Notes: generated from the letters alone by a model not told the origin. A DNA stretch of 64,000 nucleotides from JAPPOI01 sp028818055 (GCA_965267405.1 OZ253954.1:2852001-2916000); one strand, 5' to 3'. Shown: positions 9,210 through 18,895, counted from the stretch's first letter. Program-made: numbers and translations.

Positions 9210-10247
9210 ATGACTGTTCACGCTGATCTTGCCGCATCCATTGGCAATACGCCGTTGATCCGGCTGAACGGCCCATCCGAAGCGACGGGTTGCGAGATCT
9301 TGGGTAAGGCCGAGTTTCTCAATCCCGGTCAGTCCGTAAAGGACCGCGCCGCCTTGTCGATTATCCAGCACGCCGTCGCAGATGGAAAACTACGTCCGGG
9401 CGGCACGATCGTTGAAGGGACTGCGGGAAACACCGGAATTGGTCTTGCGCTGGTAGGCGCGTCAATGGGTTTCAAAACGGTAATCGTGATCCCCGAGACG
9501 CAAAGCCAGGAAAAGAAAGACATGATCCGGTTGTGCGGCGCGGAACTCGTCCAGGTTCCGGCCGTGCCCTACAAGAATCCAAACAACTATGTGAAATACT
9601 CAGCACGGTTGGCCGAGCGGTTGAATGAAACAGAACCGAACGGCGCAATTTGGGCCAACCAGTTCGACAACGTGGCGAACCGCCAAGCACATGTTGACAC
9701 AACAGGGCCGGAAATCTGGGAACAGACGGACGGCAAGGTCGATGGATTTATCTGCGCGGTTGGATCGGGCGGAACCCTCGCCGGAGTGGCAGAAGTGTTG
9801 CAACCAAAGGGCGTCAAATGCGGCTTGGCCGACCCGATGGGCGCGGGCCTGTACAAGATTTACACGGGCGAGGAACCGCCCGCGGGCGACTCGATCACCG
9901 AAGGCATCGGGCAGGGGCGCATTACGGCCAATCTGGAAGGGTTTACCCCTGATGTTGCCTACAAAGTTCCCGACGAAGAGGCCTTGCCGATCGTCTTTGA
10001 CCTTCTTCGTAATGAAGGGCTTTGCTTGGGCGGATCGTCAGGCATCAATGTTGGTGGGGCGATGCGCATGGCGCGCGATTTGGGCCCGGGTCATACCATT
10101 GTGACGATTCTCTGCGATTACGGAAATCGCTATCAATCAAAGCTTTTCAATCCGACTTTCCTTAGGTCGAAGAACCTTCCGGTTCCTGACTGGCTTGAAG
10201 CGGAAGAACGGATTCTGCCGAAGGTTTTCGAGGACCCAGAAGAGTGA
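9210..10247 (+). CDS. cysK: Cysteine synthase A
   Basis: A PLP enzyme that makes L-cysteine from O-acetylserine and sulfide. Lys44 in PGQSVKDRAA is the Schiff-base lysine. VEGTAGNTGIGLAL is the substrate-binding loop, and VGSGGTLAGVAE binds the PLP phosphate. It has 345 residues, slightly longer than the enteric enzyme. Its place after trgAB matches the Rhodobacter tellurite locus, where cysK contributes to resistance. The stop overlaps the start of the next gene. Confidence 0.96.
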   Translation: MTVHADLAASIGNTPLIRLNGPSEATGCEILGKAEFLNPGQSVKDRAALSIIQHAVADGKLRPGGTIVEGTAGNTGIGLALVGASMGFKTVIVIPETQSQEKKDMIRLCGAELVQVPAVPYKNPNNYVKYSARLAERLNETEPNGAIWANQFDNVANRQAHVDTTGPEIWEQTDGKVDGFICAVGSGGTLAGVAEVLQPKGVKCGLADPMGAGLYKIYTGEEPPAGDSITEGIGQGRITANLEGFTPDVAYKVPDEEALPIVFDLLRNEGLCLGGSSGINVGGAMRMARDLGPGHTIVTILCDYGNRYQSKLFNPTFLRSKNLPVPDWLEAEERILPKVFEDPEE

Positions 10248-10963
10248 CCGAGCAACTTTTTCGGACCGATGCATACCTGAAGACCGACTCTGCAAATGTG
10301 CTCGAGGTCAATGACCGCGGCGGTATCGTTTTGGATCGCTCTTTGTTTTATCCCACCGGCGGTGGCCAGCCCGGAGACAGCGGATCATTGGCGTGGCACG
10401 GCGGCACGCTAAACGTGGCAACAACGGTGAAAGGTGAAGGTGACCAGATCGTGCTGGTGCCGGCCGAAGACTCAGTTTTGCCCAATGCAGGGGAAAGTGT
10501 TGAACAAGCGTTGGATTGGGACAAACGCTTCGGTCACATGCGTGTCCATACAGCGCTCCACCTTTTGTCCGTGGTTATCCCGTTGCCCGTAAGTGGCGGG
10601 TCGATCTCGGCAGAAAAAGGCCGGCTGGATTTTGACATGCCAGAGCCGCCCGAAGACAAAGAAGCATTAAGTGCAGCACTTAATGATCTGATATCAAAGG
10701 ATCTCCCGGTCTCGGAAGAGTGGATATCGGAAGCCGAGCTGGATGCGAATCCGGGACTTGTCAAAACGATGTCTGTACAGCCGCCGCGTGGTGCCGGGCG
10801 CGTGCGCCTGATCCGTATTGGCGAAGGTGAAAACCAAGTGGACTTGCAGCCATGCGGCGGAACGCATGTCGCCCGTACGGGTGAAATCGGACGTGTCCGG
10901 ATTGGCAAGATTGAAAAGAAGGGTGCCCGCAACCGTCGGGTCTATCTTCATCTCGACGACTGA
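10244..10963 (+). CDS. Alanyl-tRNA editing protein (AlaX-type)
   Basis: A GTG start overlaps the cysK stop (GTGA). This free-standing editing domain of AlaRS hydrolyses mischarged Ser-tRNA(Ala) or Gly-tRNA(Ala). The zinc-site motifs are present: HMRVHTALHLL (H-x3-H) and PCGGTHVARTGEIG (C-x3-H). It has 239 residues, the length of AlaX-M type proteins, with the N-terminal beta-barrel part containing LFYPTGGGQPGDSG. It is probably the last gene of the cfa-trgA-trgB-cysK run. Confidence 0.92.
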   Translation: MTEQLFRTDAYLKTDSANVLEVNDRGGIVLDRSLFYPTGGGQPGDSGSLAWHGGTLNVATTVKGEGDQIVLVPAEDSVLPNAGESVEQALDWDKRFGHMRVHTALHLLSVVIPLPVSGGSISAEKGRLDFDMPEPPEDKEALSAALNDLISKDLPVSEEWISEAELDANPGLVKTMSVQPPRGAGRVRLIRIGEGENQVDLQPCGGTHVARTGEIGRVRIGKIEKKGARNRRVYLHLDD

Positions 10964-11028
10964 TCGCAAAGAATTCGATCTCTTTGCTCTTGCCAGTGCA
11001 CCTTACAAGCGGCTAAACGCGCCGCAGC

Positions 11029-11118
11029 GGAGAGGTGGCCGAGTGGTCGAAGGCGCACGCCTGGAACGCGTGTAGGCGGGAAACCGTCTCCAGGGTTCGA
11101 ATCCCTGTCTCTCCGCCA
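11029..11118 (+). tRNA. tRNA-Ser (anticodon GGA)
   Basis: A class II tRNA of 90 bases. The acceptor GGAGAGG pairs with TCTCTCC before G and an encoded CCA. The anticodon stem CACGC/GCGTG encloses CTGGAAC with anticodon GGA. A long variable arm (GGCGGGAAACCGTC) and the T-arm GGGTTCGAATCCC are present. It marks the left edge of the accessory region. I could not find a second copy of its 3' end in the window, so an att role is not shown. Confidence 0.97.
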
Positions 11119-11142
11119 CTTACACATTGCGAACCCGAGATG

Positions 11143-11168
11143 AGGTCCCTAGCGGGGCCTTTTTTCTT
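11143..11168 (+). terminator. Terminator after tRNA-Ser
   Basis: Stem AGGTCCC with GGGGCCT around a short TAGC loop, followed by a run of T residues (11160-11170). Confidence 0.8.
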
Positions 11169-11638
11169 TTTGGTTCAAAGGGGTTTAACGAGGCCATGCG
11201 ACTTTCGGAGACTAACGATTTGACCGAAATCGGTCTCCGAACGCCCCGCGTCTCTTTTCGTCCGCCCTTCACCCAAATCGAGACGGATTAAAAGCTAGCC
11301 GTCTTTTCAGGCGCTTGGCGAGCTAGGACTGCGCCGCATTTGAAGACGGCTCGACCTCTATCAATGCGAACAGAGACACCCGAAGGCGGCGTAGTTGTGC
11401 GGGGTGTTACGCAACTGCATCTCAAGTTCAAGGCGAACACCAAGCTTGAAGATCTGACACATCTTAAAGGTTCCGATGAAGCAACAGCATTCCTTTGCAG
11501 TTTGATGCCGTCGGGGGGCGGTCACATAAGTCACGCCCAAGCCTGCGCGAACATAATAAGAACATGCATTCTTGTCTTTGAAATTCCACAATTTCTGTGA
11601 ATAACCTTCTTATGAGGCAGGTACTGTGAGAAGAGAAT
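11169..11638. other. Leader region of the helicase gene
   Basis: About 470 bases without a supported gene. A TTG-started frame of 86 codons at 11340-11600 has no clear ribosome site and no family likeness, so I do not call it. A GACGG...CCGTC dyad is at 11282-11303. The AT-rich stretch 11575-11615 (TTGTCT, then TATGAG about 20 bases on) is a possible promoter for the large helicase gene. Confidence 0.35.
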
Positions 11639-14600
11639 TTGGAGGACGGCGTACATCCCAAAGCCGCGCGATCGGAAGAACTTCTGAACAAGTGCGTGTC
11701 AATCGATCTTGAGATCGATCCTAAGACCAATCGCATCCAAAGCTTTGCTGGCGTCCGCCAGAAACCCGTAGAGTCTTATGTTTTCAAACGGGGTAACCTC
11801 TTAGAGGCCCTCGACGGGCTCGACCGCTTTTCAGATGCGGCGGAGTTCGTCGTCGGTCACAACTTCATCACCTTTGATGCGCGTCACCTGGAAACGATCA
11901 AGCGCGACCTTCGGCTTCAGAGTAAGCCAATAATCGATACGCTCTGGCTAAACCCTCTCGCCTTCCCGCGGAACCCGTACCATCACCTGGTGAAGCATTA
12001 TCAGGATGGGCGATTGCAGGCGGGACACGTCAACGATCCAGAGCTTGATGCAGACCTGGTGCTTATCGTTTTGAGCAATCAGATTGAGGCACTTTCTGAG
12101 ATCAACCATGCTGATCCAGAGATAACACGGGTCTACCACTACCTAACGACCACGCAATTAGACCATGCGGGCTTCGATGCAGTCTTTGAATTTGTGCGAG
12201 GGGCTCGACGCCCGGGTCCTGCGGAGGCACAAACGGCAATACGGAGACTGCTGCGTGGCGAAGCCTGCGTCCATAAGATCGAAACTGTCATTCCCGAAGC
12301 AGCGCGGGACGGTTGGCCGCTCGCTTACGCGCTCGCCTGGATCTCAGTGGCGGGCGGCGACTCCGTCATGCCCCCCTGGGTGCGTCATCAATTCCCCGAG
12401 GCTAGCCGCCTGGTTCGCCGCCTTCGTGATACACCCTGCACAGATCCTGACTGCGAGTGGTGCCGCGAACAGAACGACCCAAAAGCCCTCCTCAAGAGAT
12501 GGTTTGGCTTTGAAGGGTTTCGGCCAAACCCGGTAGGGCCTGATGGCAAGCCGCTCCAGGAAACCATCGTTGCGACTGCCCTTGGTAAGAGCCCAATCCT
12601 CGGTATCTTGCCCACCGGGACCGGCAAGTCCGTCTGCTACCAACTGCCTGCGCTTTCCCAATTCACGAAGACCGGGGCGCTGACTGTAGTGATCTCTCCG
12701 CTTGTTGCCCTCATGGCAGATCAGGTGGAGGGGATGTGCCGGCAGGGCATCACGTCCTGCGTCACAATCAACGGCATGCTCTCGATGCCCGAGCGCCAAG
12801 AAGCTCTGAACCAAGTGCGCCTCGGTGATGCAGCGATGCTGTTGATTTCACCGGAGCAGCTCCGGAGCCCATCTGTCCGTTCTGTTCTGAACCAACGTGA
12901 AGTAGGGTATTGGGTCCTCGATGAGGCGCACTGCGTCTCGAAATGGGGGCATGATTTCCGGCCGGACTACCGGTACGTCGGACGATTCATCAAAGAGTAC
13001 TCTGGCGATGAAGTCCCCGCACCGATCATCTGTCTGACAGCAACGGCAAAACCCGACGTCATCCAAGACATAACTGACCATTTCAAAACCAAGCTTAGCG
13101 TCATCCTTAAGCTTCTCGACGGTGGGGCCGTCCGCGAAAACCTCTCATTCGAGATCATTCCCACGGACAAGGGTAAAAAGCTTGGGGACGTCGTAACGGT
13201 CTTGCAAGATGCTCTTCCGAAATCAGGTACGTCTGGAGCGATCGTCTACTGCTCAACACGGTCCGCAACTGAGCGTGTAGCAGCTTTTCTCAAGGAGCGC
13301 GGTTTTGCGGCGGCGCATTACCACGCCGGCCTGAAACCGGAAGAGAAACACGATGTGCAGATGGCTTTTGCCGACGGCGCGTTACGCGTCATCGCGGCCA
13401 CCAACGCCTTTGGGATGGGGATCGACAAGCCGGACATCCGCCTTGTCGTGCATGCAGACATTCCGGGCTCACTAGAGAACTACCTTCAGGAGGCGGGGCG
13501 TGCCGGTCGCGATCGGGATCATGCCCGATGCATCCTCCTCTTCAGTCGCGACGACATTGAACGCCAATTCAGCCTTTCAGCCCGGTCCCGGCTTGAGAAG
13601 CGCGAGATCGGCGCCATTCTCAAGTCCCTCAGACGGCTAGATCGTCGGACGAAGCAAAAGGGCGAGGTGGTTGCCACGCCGGGGGAAATCGTTCGAGAGG
13701 AGAAAGATCTAGAGTTTGAACGGGACACTGCGACAGACGACACCCGCGTTAAGACGGCCGTGTCTTGGCTCGAAGAGGCTGTGCTCCTAAAGCGTGAAGA
13801 GAACCGCACCCGGGTCTTCCCCTCGTGTCTCCGCATCCGAACCCTGAAAGAAGCCGAGAAGATCATTGCCGAGGCCGATGTGGCGGAGAGCTATCGTCTT
13901 AAGCTCAGGTCTCTCGTCGAAAGCTTGATCAACGCGCCCTCAGACCAGGGCATCTCAACAGACGAACTCTGCGGTATCTCTGGCTTCTCGCCAGGGCAGA
14001 TGCGCAAAGCCTTGAATGACCTGGAGACGCTTGGAATTGCGTCGAATGATACTGCTATAACGATATTCGTGCATCTCGGCGTCGAAGACTCTTCTGAAAG
14101 ACGCCTCCTGGAAGCCAACAGCCTTGAGAAAGATCTGATCGACAAACTGAGGGAGTTCGCACCGGATCTCGAAATTGGTCATGCCTCAACGCTCAACCTG
14201 AAAGTCGCCTCCCAAGAATTGCGCGACATGGGTCACTCGACTGTTCGACCAGACATTGTCGATAGGCTTGTCCGTGGAATCGCGCGGGACGGTCGCGACG
14301 AGAGCGAGGGCGTTGGAAGCCTCCAAATCCGGAAGATCGATCGGGAGCATCTCTCGGTCAGGATGCAGAGGAGCTGGCAGGTGCTTTCTGTGACAGCTCA
14401 AATACGTCGTCTGGCAGCGCGGGTCTTGCTTAACGGGCTTCAGAAAACAGCACCGGAGAAGGCCAGAGGCAAAGACATTCAAGTTGAAACGACCTTAGGC
14501 GCGATGATGGCGTCTCTGAACGGTGATTTCGAGCTTTCGAGTGCTATTTCCGATCCGGCCAAGCTTCTCGACCGTGCGCTCCTTTGGCTCCATGAGCAGG

Positions 14601-17600
14601 GGGTCGTAACGCTCGGTAAGGGCCTTACGATCTTCCGGCCAGCAATGACGATCCATTTAGCCCCTGGCAGCCAGCAATTTACAGAACCCGATTTTGAGCC
14701 GCTTAAGCTGCACTATCAGGAGCAGGTTCTTCAGACGCACATCATGGGTGCTTACGCTGAGCGTGGCCTAGGGTCGATGAGAGACGCTCTCAGGCTCTCT
14801 GAAGACTATTTCACACTCGATCGCGAAAACTTTGTCCAGAAATGGCTTCCTGGTCGGGGCTCGGAGCTCCAGCGTCAAACCACTCCGGAATCCTGGAGCT
14901 CCATCGTTGAGTCGTTGGGTAACTCAAATCAGTCCCGGATCGTAGCGGATGACCGCGAACAAACAAATGTTTTGGTTCTGGCGGGCCCCGGCTCTGGAAA
15001 GACCCGGGTCCTTGTCCATCGGATCGCATACCTCATTCGGGTCAAACGAGAGAACCCGAGAGGCATCTTGGCCTTAGTATATAACCGCCATGCCGCAACG
15101 GAGATCCGAAGGCGGCTCCTCGAGCTCATCGGCGATGATGCCCGCGGCGTGACAATCTCTACCTGCCACGGTCTCGCAATGCGAATGGTGGGCGCGAGCT
15201 TTTCAAAGCGTGCGGAAAAAGTCGAAAGCGTCGACTTTGATGAGATCATGACTGAGGCCATTGACCTCTTGAAGGGCCAGGGTCTGTCTCGCGACGAGGC
15301 CGAGGCCCAGCGCGAGACGCTCATTGAAGGCTATCGATGGATCCTAGTGGACGAGTATCAGGACATCGGCCCCCAGGAATATGAGCTCATCGCCGCTGTT
15401 GCCGGACGCTCCATCGAGGATGATGATCGGCGTCTGAGCCTCTTTGCCGTGGGCGATGATGACCAGAACGTCTACGCTTTCGCCGGTGCTTCGGTGGGGT
15501 TTATTCGTCGCTTCGAGGAGGACTACAAAGCGCAGCCCAGCCACCTAATCGAAAATTACCGATCGACGGCCAATATTATCCACGCCTCGAACCATGTCAT
15601 TGCACCGGCCGCGGAGCGCATGAAGGCGGGCCACGACATTACTGTTAACCGGGGACGCAAGGATGATCGTCCTGGCGGTTTGCTGGAGCGTCTCGACAGC
15701 GTCGGGCGCGGCCGTGTCCAAGTACTGAAGGAGGCCGGCGACCCGCTCACCCAGGCAGTCCTAGCTGTTGAAGAACTGGAGCGCCTCTCCAAGATAGTTC
15801 CAGAGTGGAATTGGGCCAAAGCCGCCGTCATTGCACGAGAATGGAGTTATCTACAGCCCGTGCGCAGCTACTGCGAGGCGCGTGGCATTCCTGTTCAGAC
15901 CGCAAACGCTGACCTTCCGAACTTCTGGCGTCTGCGAGAAACCCAAACACTGGTCAATTGGCTCAGAGCCAGGGATCGCTCCGGGCTTCGTGTTTCAGAG
16001 CTTTCCAATTGGATGGCTGCACAGCCTGACGGCCCATGGTGGTCCATCCTGCGAGAAGGTGTTGAAGACTTCGTTCACGAGATTGGGGACCGTGAGACGG
16101 ATCGCAGGGATATCCTCGAATGGTTAGCTGAATGGGGACGCGGTGTCCGAAAACGCCAGAGCGGCCTACTTCTTCTCTCAGCCCATCGCGCCAAAGGGCT
16201 CGAGTTCGACCACGTTGTTGTGCTCGATGGAGCTTGGGAGAAGCGATCGAACGGCGAAGATAAGGATGCGGCGCGGCGCCTCTACTACGTGGCTATGACA
16301 CGAGCTCGGCGCAGTCTGGCGCTCACAACAATGACTGACAGGCATCCAATTCTTGAGAATCTGAACGACGAAGCGTTCCTAATCCGAAGGTGCGCGCCAG
16401 GCACGGTCGAAGTCTCGGATTGCCGAAAGCTCTACAAGACCCTGGATCTTTCAGAGGTCTTTTTGGATTTTGCCGGACGATTGCACGAAGGTAACGCGTC
16501 GCTTGCAGCTCTTGAACGTATCAAGTCTGATGACCCACTCCTCTTGGAAGAGCGGGGCGACCACTGGGTGGTGACCGACCGCGATGGGACTGCGGTCTGT
16601 CGCCTCGCAAAGAAGTTTGCACCGCCGGCTGGAGCGAAGTTTCTCCATGGAAACGCGTATGCGATCTCAACTAGATTCCGAGAGGACTCCGCAGAACAAT
16701 ACCAGAGCCATCTCAAGCGAGACACATGGACTGTGGTGCTGCCAGAGTTGGTCTTCGGGCCATCTTCCGTCGCTCACGTGAGCGAGGGGGCCAACGAAAG
16801 CAAAAAGACTTGGGGCCCAAGCATATTCAAGGGCACGGACCAAGAACAAGCAAGCATCGAGCCGGAAGTAGCGGAAGGCTCGGGCGGTCGGCTTCGCGCA
16901 GACGAACATTTTATTTTGGAGTTAAATGAAGACCAGAAGCATATTTTGAATGCTATCGAGGATAACGACGATGGTATCACGTTTTCAGAATTATGCGCAA
17001 AAACCGGCTTTTCTGCTGCTAAAGTTCAGGGAGATTTAGGTGCAATAACCAATAAATCACGGAAGGTTTTTGGGGAAAGATTCGTCTTTTTGAATAAGCG
17101 CAATGGCCGCTATTATCCTCATGGTTCCATTCTCCCTGAGCCAGAGGCTGCGTCAGAAGTTTCAACCTATCACGAACGAATTGAAAAAATTAAAAAGAAA
17201 TCTCCGAATGCTTATGCGGCTTGGGACGAGGATCAGGAAGTAGAGCTCAGGGATTTATTTGAGCGGCAAATTTCCATTGCGGAGATAGCGAGAATTATGG
17301 GGCGTCAACCAGGCGGTATTCGTAGCCGGCTGAAAAAAATTGGCCTAATCGACAAAAAAGATGCAAAGCGGGCTGTGCAGGATGCGAGCGCTAAGATACT
17401 GCCAGATGACGAGTATGATGTTATCGAAATTGAAGAAAATTTGGATGCGGAAATCAGATGTGAAGATTGTGGTGAGGTGATTCCGGAACTCCGTCTGAAA
17501 GCTGTTCCTGAGACGTCTAAATGTGTAGACTGCGCCGCCAAACAACCCTCTGAGAAAAGGCGTATAAAAGAGCCTTGGGGAACTAGAGAGGAATTTAATA

Positions 17601-17638
17601 AAGATCGCCAGTCATGGATCCCGTGGCGAAGAAAATAG
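11639..17638 (+). CDS. Giant exonuclease-RecQ-UvrD helicase fusion
   Basis: A single frame of 1,999 residues. Residues 18-150 resemble a DEDD 3'-5' exonuclease (D23 and E25 in SIDLEID, D80 in GHNFITFDARHL, D139 region). A RecQ-type SF2 helicase follows (Walker A LPTGTGKS near 324, DEAH near 426, and TNAFGMGIDKPDIRLVVH). A UvrD-type SF1 helicase comes next (Walker A AGPGSGKT near 1115, DEYQD near 1238, and C-terminal SAHRAKGLEFDHVVVLDG, YYVAMTRARRSL). The C-terminus has a small HTH-like segment and C1941-x2-C1944...C1962-x2-C1965, a zinc ribbon. The start is TTG at 11639, just after an in-frame stop; GTG at the SIDLEID region is an alternative. The role is unproven: DNA repair or antiphage defence, inferred from its place in an island. 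Confidence 0.9.
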   Translation: MEDGVHPKAARSEELLNKCVSIDLEIDPKTNRIQSFAGVRQKPVESYVFKRGNLLEALDGLDRFSDAAEFVVGHNFITFDARHLETIKRDLRLQSKPIIDTLWLNPLAFPRNPYHHLVKHYQDGRLQAGHVNDPELDADLVLIVLSNQIEALSEINHADPEITRVYHYLTTTQLDHAGFDAVFEFVRGARRPGPAEAQTAIRRLLRGEACVHKIETVIPEAARDGWPLAYALAWISVAGGDSVMPPWVRHQFPEASRLVRRLRDTPCTDPDCEWCREQNDPKALLKRWFGFEGFRPNPVGPDGKPLQETIVATALGKSPILGILPTGTGKSVCYQLPALSQFTKTGALTVVISPLVALMADQVEGMCRQGITSCVTINGMLSMPERQEALNQVRLGDAAMLLISPEQLRSPSVRSVLNQREVGYWVLDEAHCVSKWGHDFRPDYRYVGRFIKEYSGDEVPAPIICLTATAKPDVIQDITDHFKTKLSVILKLLDGGAVRENLSFEIIPTDKGKKLGDVVTVLQDALPKSGTSGAIVYCSTRSATERVAAFLKERGFAAAHYHAGLKPEEKHDVQMAFADGALRVIAATNAFGMGIDKPDIRLVVHADIPGSLENYLQEAGRAGRDRDHARCILLFSRDDIERQFSLSARSRLEKREIGAILKSLRRLDRRTKQKGEVVATPGEIVREEKDLEFERDTATDDTRVKTAVSWLEEAVLLKREENRTRVFPSCLRIRTLKEAEKIIAEADVAESYRLKLRSLVESLINAPSDQGISTDELCGISGFSPGQMRKALNDLETLGIASNDTAITIFVHLGVEDSSERRLLEANSLEKDLIDKLREFAPDLEIGHASTLNLKVASQELRDMGHSTVRPDIVDRLVRGIARDGRDESEGVGSLQIRKIDREHLSVRMQRSWQVLSVTAQIRRLAARVLLNGLQKTAPEKARGKDIQVETTLGAMMASLNGDFELSSAISDPAKLLDRALLWLHEQGVVTLGKGLTIFRPAMTIHLAPGSQQFTEPDFEPLKLHYQEQVLQTHIMGAYAERGLGSMRDALRLSEDYFTLDRENFVQKWLPGRGSELQRQTTPESWSSIVESLGNSNQSRIVADDREQTNVLVLAGPGSGKTRVLVHRIAYLIRVKRENPRGILALVYNRHAATEIRRRLLELIGDDARGVTISTCHGLAMRMVGASFSKRAEKVESVDFDEIMTEAIDLLKGQGLSRDEAEAQRETLIEGYRWILVDEYQDIGPQEYELIAAVAGRSIEDDDRRLSLFAVGDDDQNVYAFAGASVGFIRRFEEDYKAQPSHLIENYRSTANIIHASNHVIAPAAERMKAGHDITVNRGRKDDRPGGLLERLDSVGRGRVQVLKEAGDPLTQAVLAVEELERLSKIVPEWNWAKAAVIAREWSYLQPVRSYCEARGIPVQTANADLPNFWRLRETQTLVNWLRARDRSGLRVSELSNWMAAQPDGPWWSILREGVEDFVHEIGDRETDRRDILEWLAEWGRGVRKRQSGLLLLSAHRAKGLEFDHVVVLDGAWEKRSNGEDKDAARRLYYVAMTRARRSLALTTMTDRHPILENLNDEAFLIRRCAPGTVEVSDCRKLYKTLDLSEVFLDFAGRLHEGNASLAALERIKSDDPLLLEERGDHWVVTDRDGTAVCRLAKKFAPPAGAKFLHGNAYAISTRFREDSAEQYQSHLKRDTWTVVLPELVFGPSSVAHVSEGANESKKTWGPSIFKGTDQEQASIEPEVAEGSGGRLRADEHFILELNEDQKHILNAIEDNDDGITFSELCAKTGFSAAKVQGDLGAITNKSRKVFGERFVFLNKRNGRYYPHGSILPEPEAASEVSTYHERIEKIKKKSPNAYAAWDEDQEVELRDLFERQISIAEIARIMGRQPGGIRSRLKKIGLIDKKDAKRAVQDASAKILPDDEYDVIEIEENLDAEIRCEDCGEVIPELRLKAVPETSKCVDCAAKQPSEKRRIKEPWGTREEFNKDRQSWIPWRRK

Positions 17639-17671
17639 GTTTCTTGCTTCTGGAGGACCTTGAGGTACTTG

Positions 17672-17829
17672 CAGGCCGCTGAAAAAGGATTCTGTGCCTG
17701 TCTTCTTGCGGAAATCGTTCCGGTTTCGACCCGAAGCGGTCAGAAATCCGCGCTCTATGCGCCATTTGCGGATGGTTTTTTTGGTTTCGTGCGCCCGGGC
17801 GAGGCGCTTCAACACTTTTCAGCGACCTG
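17672..17829. mobile_element. MITE-like element or IS remnant (158 bp)
   Basis: The ends form a 14-bp inverted repeat with one mismatch: CAGGCCGCTGAAAA at 17672-17685 and TTTTCAGCGACCTG at 17816-17829. No intact transposase lies inside; a minus-strand frame of about 67 codons crosses it. It lies 34 bases after the helicase stop. I see no clear target-site duplication, so it could also be a relic of a larger insertion sequence. Confidence 0.5.
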
Positions 17830-17985
17830 GTAAGGATATTACACGATGAGCGTGCTGTGTAACGACGTGCTCAACTTTTTATAGTCTCCAGTTACTCGGG
17901 ACGGAATGTCAAACCCGATGAGTAGACCTCCCTGGGCTAAGCGGGACGGAAATGGTTCAGGCAGACCGAGTATGACAACTGCTTG

Positions 17986-18417
17986 CTAGAATGGTATCAC
18001 ATCATCGATTGGAGGCGGCAATGTGGAACGTTTACGGTCGTCGCCTTCGTTCCCCCGAGTTTCTTGTCCACCTGATAGGCCGATCAATTTGCCGCCGATT
18101 TGGTTCACAATGATTTCTGTGCTGTAGCGATCTTCGCCTGTTTGCGCTTGCCATTTACGGGTTTCCACTCGGCCTTCAATGTAGACCTTATTGCCCTTTT
18201 TCAGATAGTTTTGAGCGTATTGCGCAGCATACTGGTCAAAGACGCTGACGGTATGCCACTCGGTTCGCTCGCGTTTCTCGCCTGAGGTCCGATCTGTCCA
18301 CTGCTCACTAGTGGCTACCCGCAGATTGGCAACTTTCTGGCCGCTTGGCAGGTCTCGGACCTCTGGGTCCGCGCCGAGGTTGCCAACGATGATCACTTTG
18401 TTCACGCTACCGGCCAT
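17986..18417 (-). CDS. ssb: Single-stranded DNA-binding protein
   Basis: A 143-residue bacterial SSB. The N-terminal OB fold has the usual landmarks (MAGSVNKVIIVGNLGADPE, WTDRTSGEKRERTEWH, YVEGR-like YIEGRVETRKW). A short linker leads to the acidic tip DDVIPF, which recruits repair and replication proteins. The linker is much shorter than in chromosomal SSBs, which suggests a phage or plasmid version. It lies on the same strand as the recombinase cassette, about 100 bases downstream of the HTH gene. Confidence 0.95.
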   Translation of the reverse strand: MAGSVNKVIIVGNLGADPEVRDLPSGQKVANLRVATSEQWTDRTSGEKRERTEWHTVSVFDQYAAQYAQNYLKKGNKVYIEGRVETRKWQAQTGEDRYSTEIIVNQIGGKLIGLSGGQETRGNEGDDRKRSTLPPPIDDVIPF

Positions 18418-18514
18418 AGTCAGTTCCCACTCGTTGAAGCCCGCCTTTGATCGTTGGATTGAGGTTAGTCGCGGAGGCTCGCCGAGGCAATGAAGGGAAT
18501 CACTAATAGAGGAG

Positions 18515-18895
18515 TCATCTTGCCTGTTCCAACTGCTCCCCCCAAGTCTGCCCCGCCAGAAAACACAGATCGTAGAGGCTAACCGCTGACGGTTCGCGCC
18601 CGCAGGTCAGTCGCTTCAGGACCTCCGGCGCGAGATAAGCCAGCCGTAACTGGCGGCTGACATGACGTTCGGCCAAACCGACGGCTTCGGCCAGTTCCTG
18701 GATTGTGGCGAACTCGCCCGCGTCCATGCGCCGCCGCCAGCCCCAAGCTCGACCGATGGCGCGCAAGACATGCGCATCCTGTGTCTGGTCTTCGCTGGGC
18801 TGATAGTCGGCTGGCGGCAAGATCTTCGGGCGTCCGTTTTTCTTGCGCACCTTCAACGGGATCAGCACGCGGATCGTATCGTCGGGCTTGGTCAT
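18515..18895 (-). CDS. HTH protein of the recombinase cassette
   Basis: A 126-residue protein whose ATG overlaps the recombinase stop (ATGA). The middle part, TIQELAEAVGLAERHVSRQLRLAYLAPEVLKRL, resembles the KorB/ParB-type helix-turn-helix (the 'AEAVGLSRSHVS...LLALPPEV' pattern). The N-terminus is basic (VRKKNGRPK). It probably binds DNA and may assist or regulate the recombinase. This pairing with a large serine recombinase and a DUF2924 gene recurs in alphaproteobacterial mobile elements. Confidence 0.75.
   Translation of the reverse strand: MTKPDDTIRVLIPLKVRKKNGRPKILPPADYQPSEDQTQDAHVLRAIGRAWGWRRRMDAGEFATIQELAEAVGLAERHVSRQLRLAYLAPEVLKRLTCGREPSAVSLYDLCFLAGQTWGEQLEQAR

Noticed and set aside
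11029..11118. tRNA-Ser as the att site of the prophage
   Set aside because: I found no second copy of the tRNA 3' end in the window, so this cannot be supported here.
11340..11600. TTG-started frame of 86 codons before the helicase gene
   Set aside because: No ribosome site, odd start, and no recognisable protein pattern.
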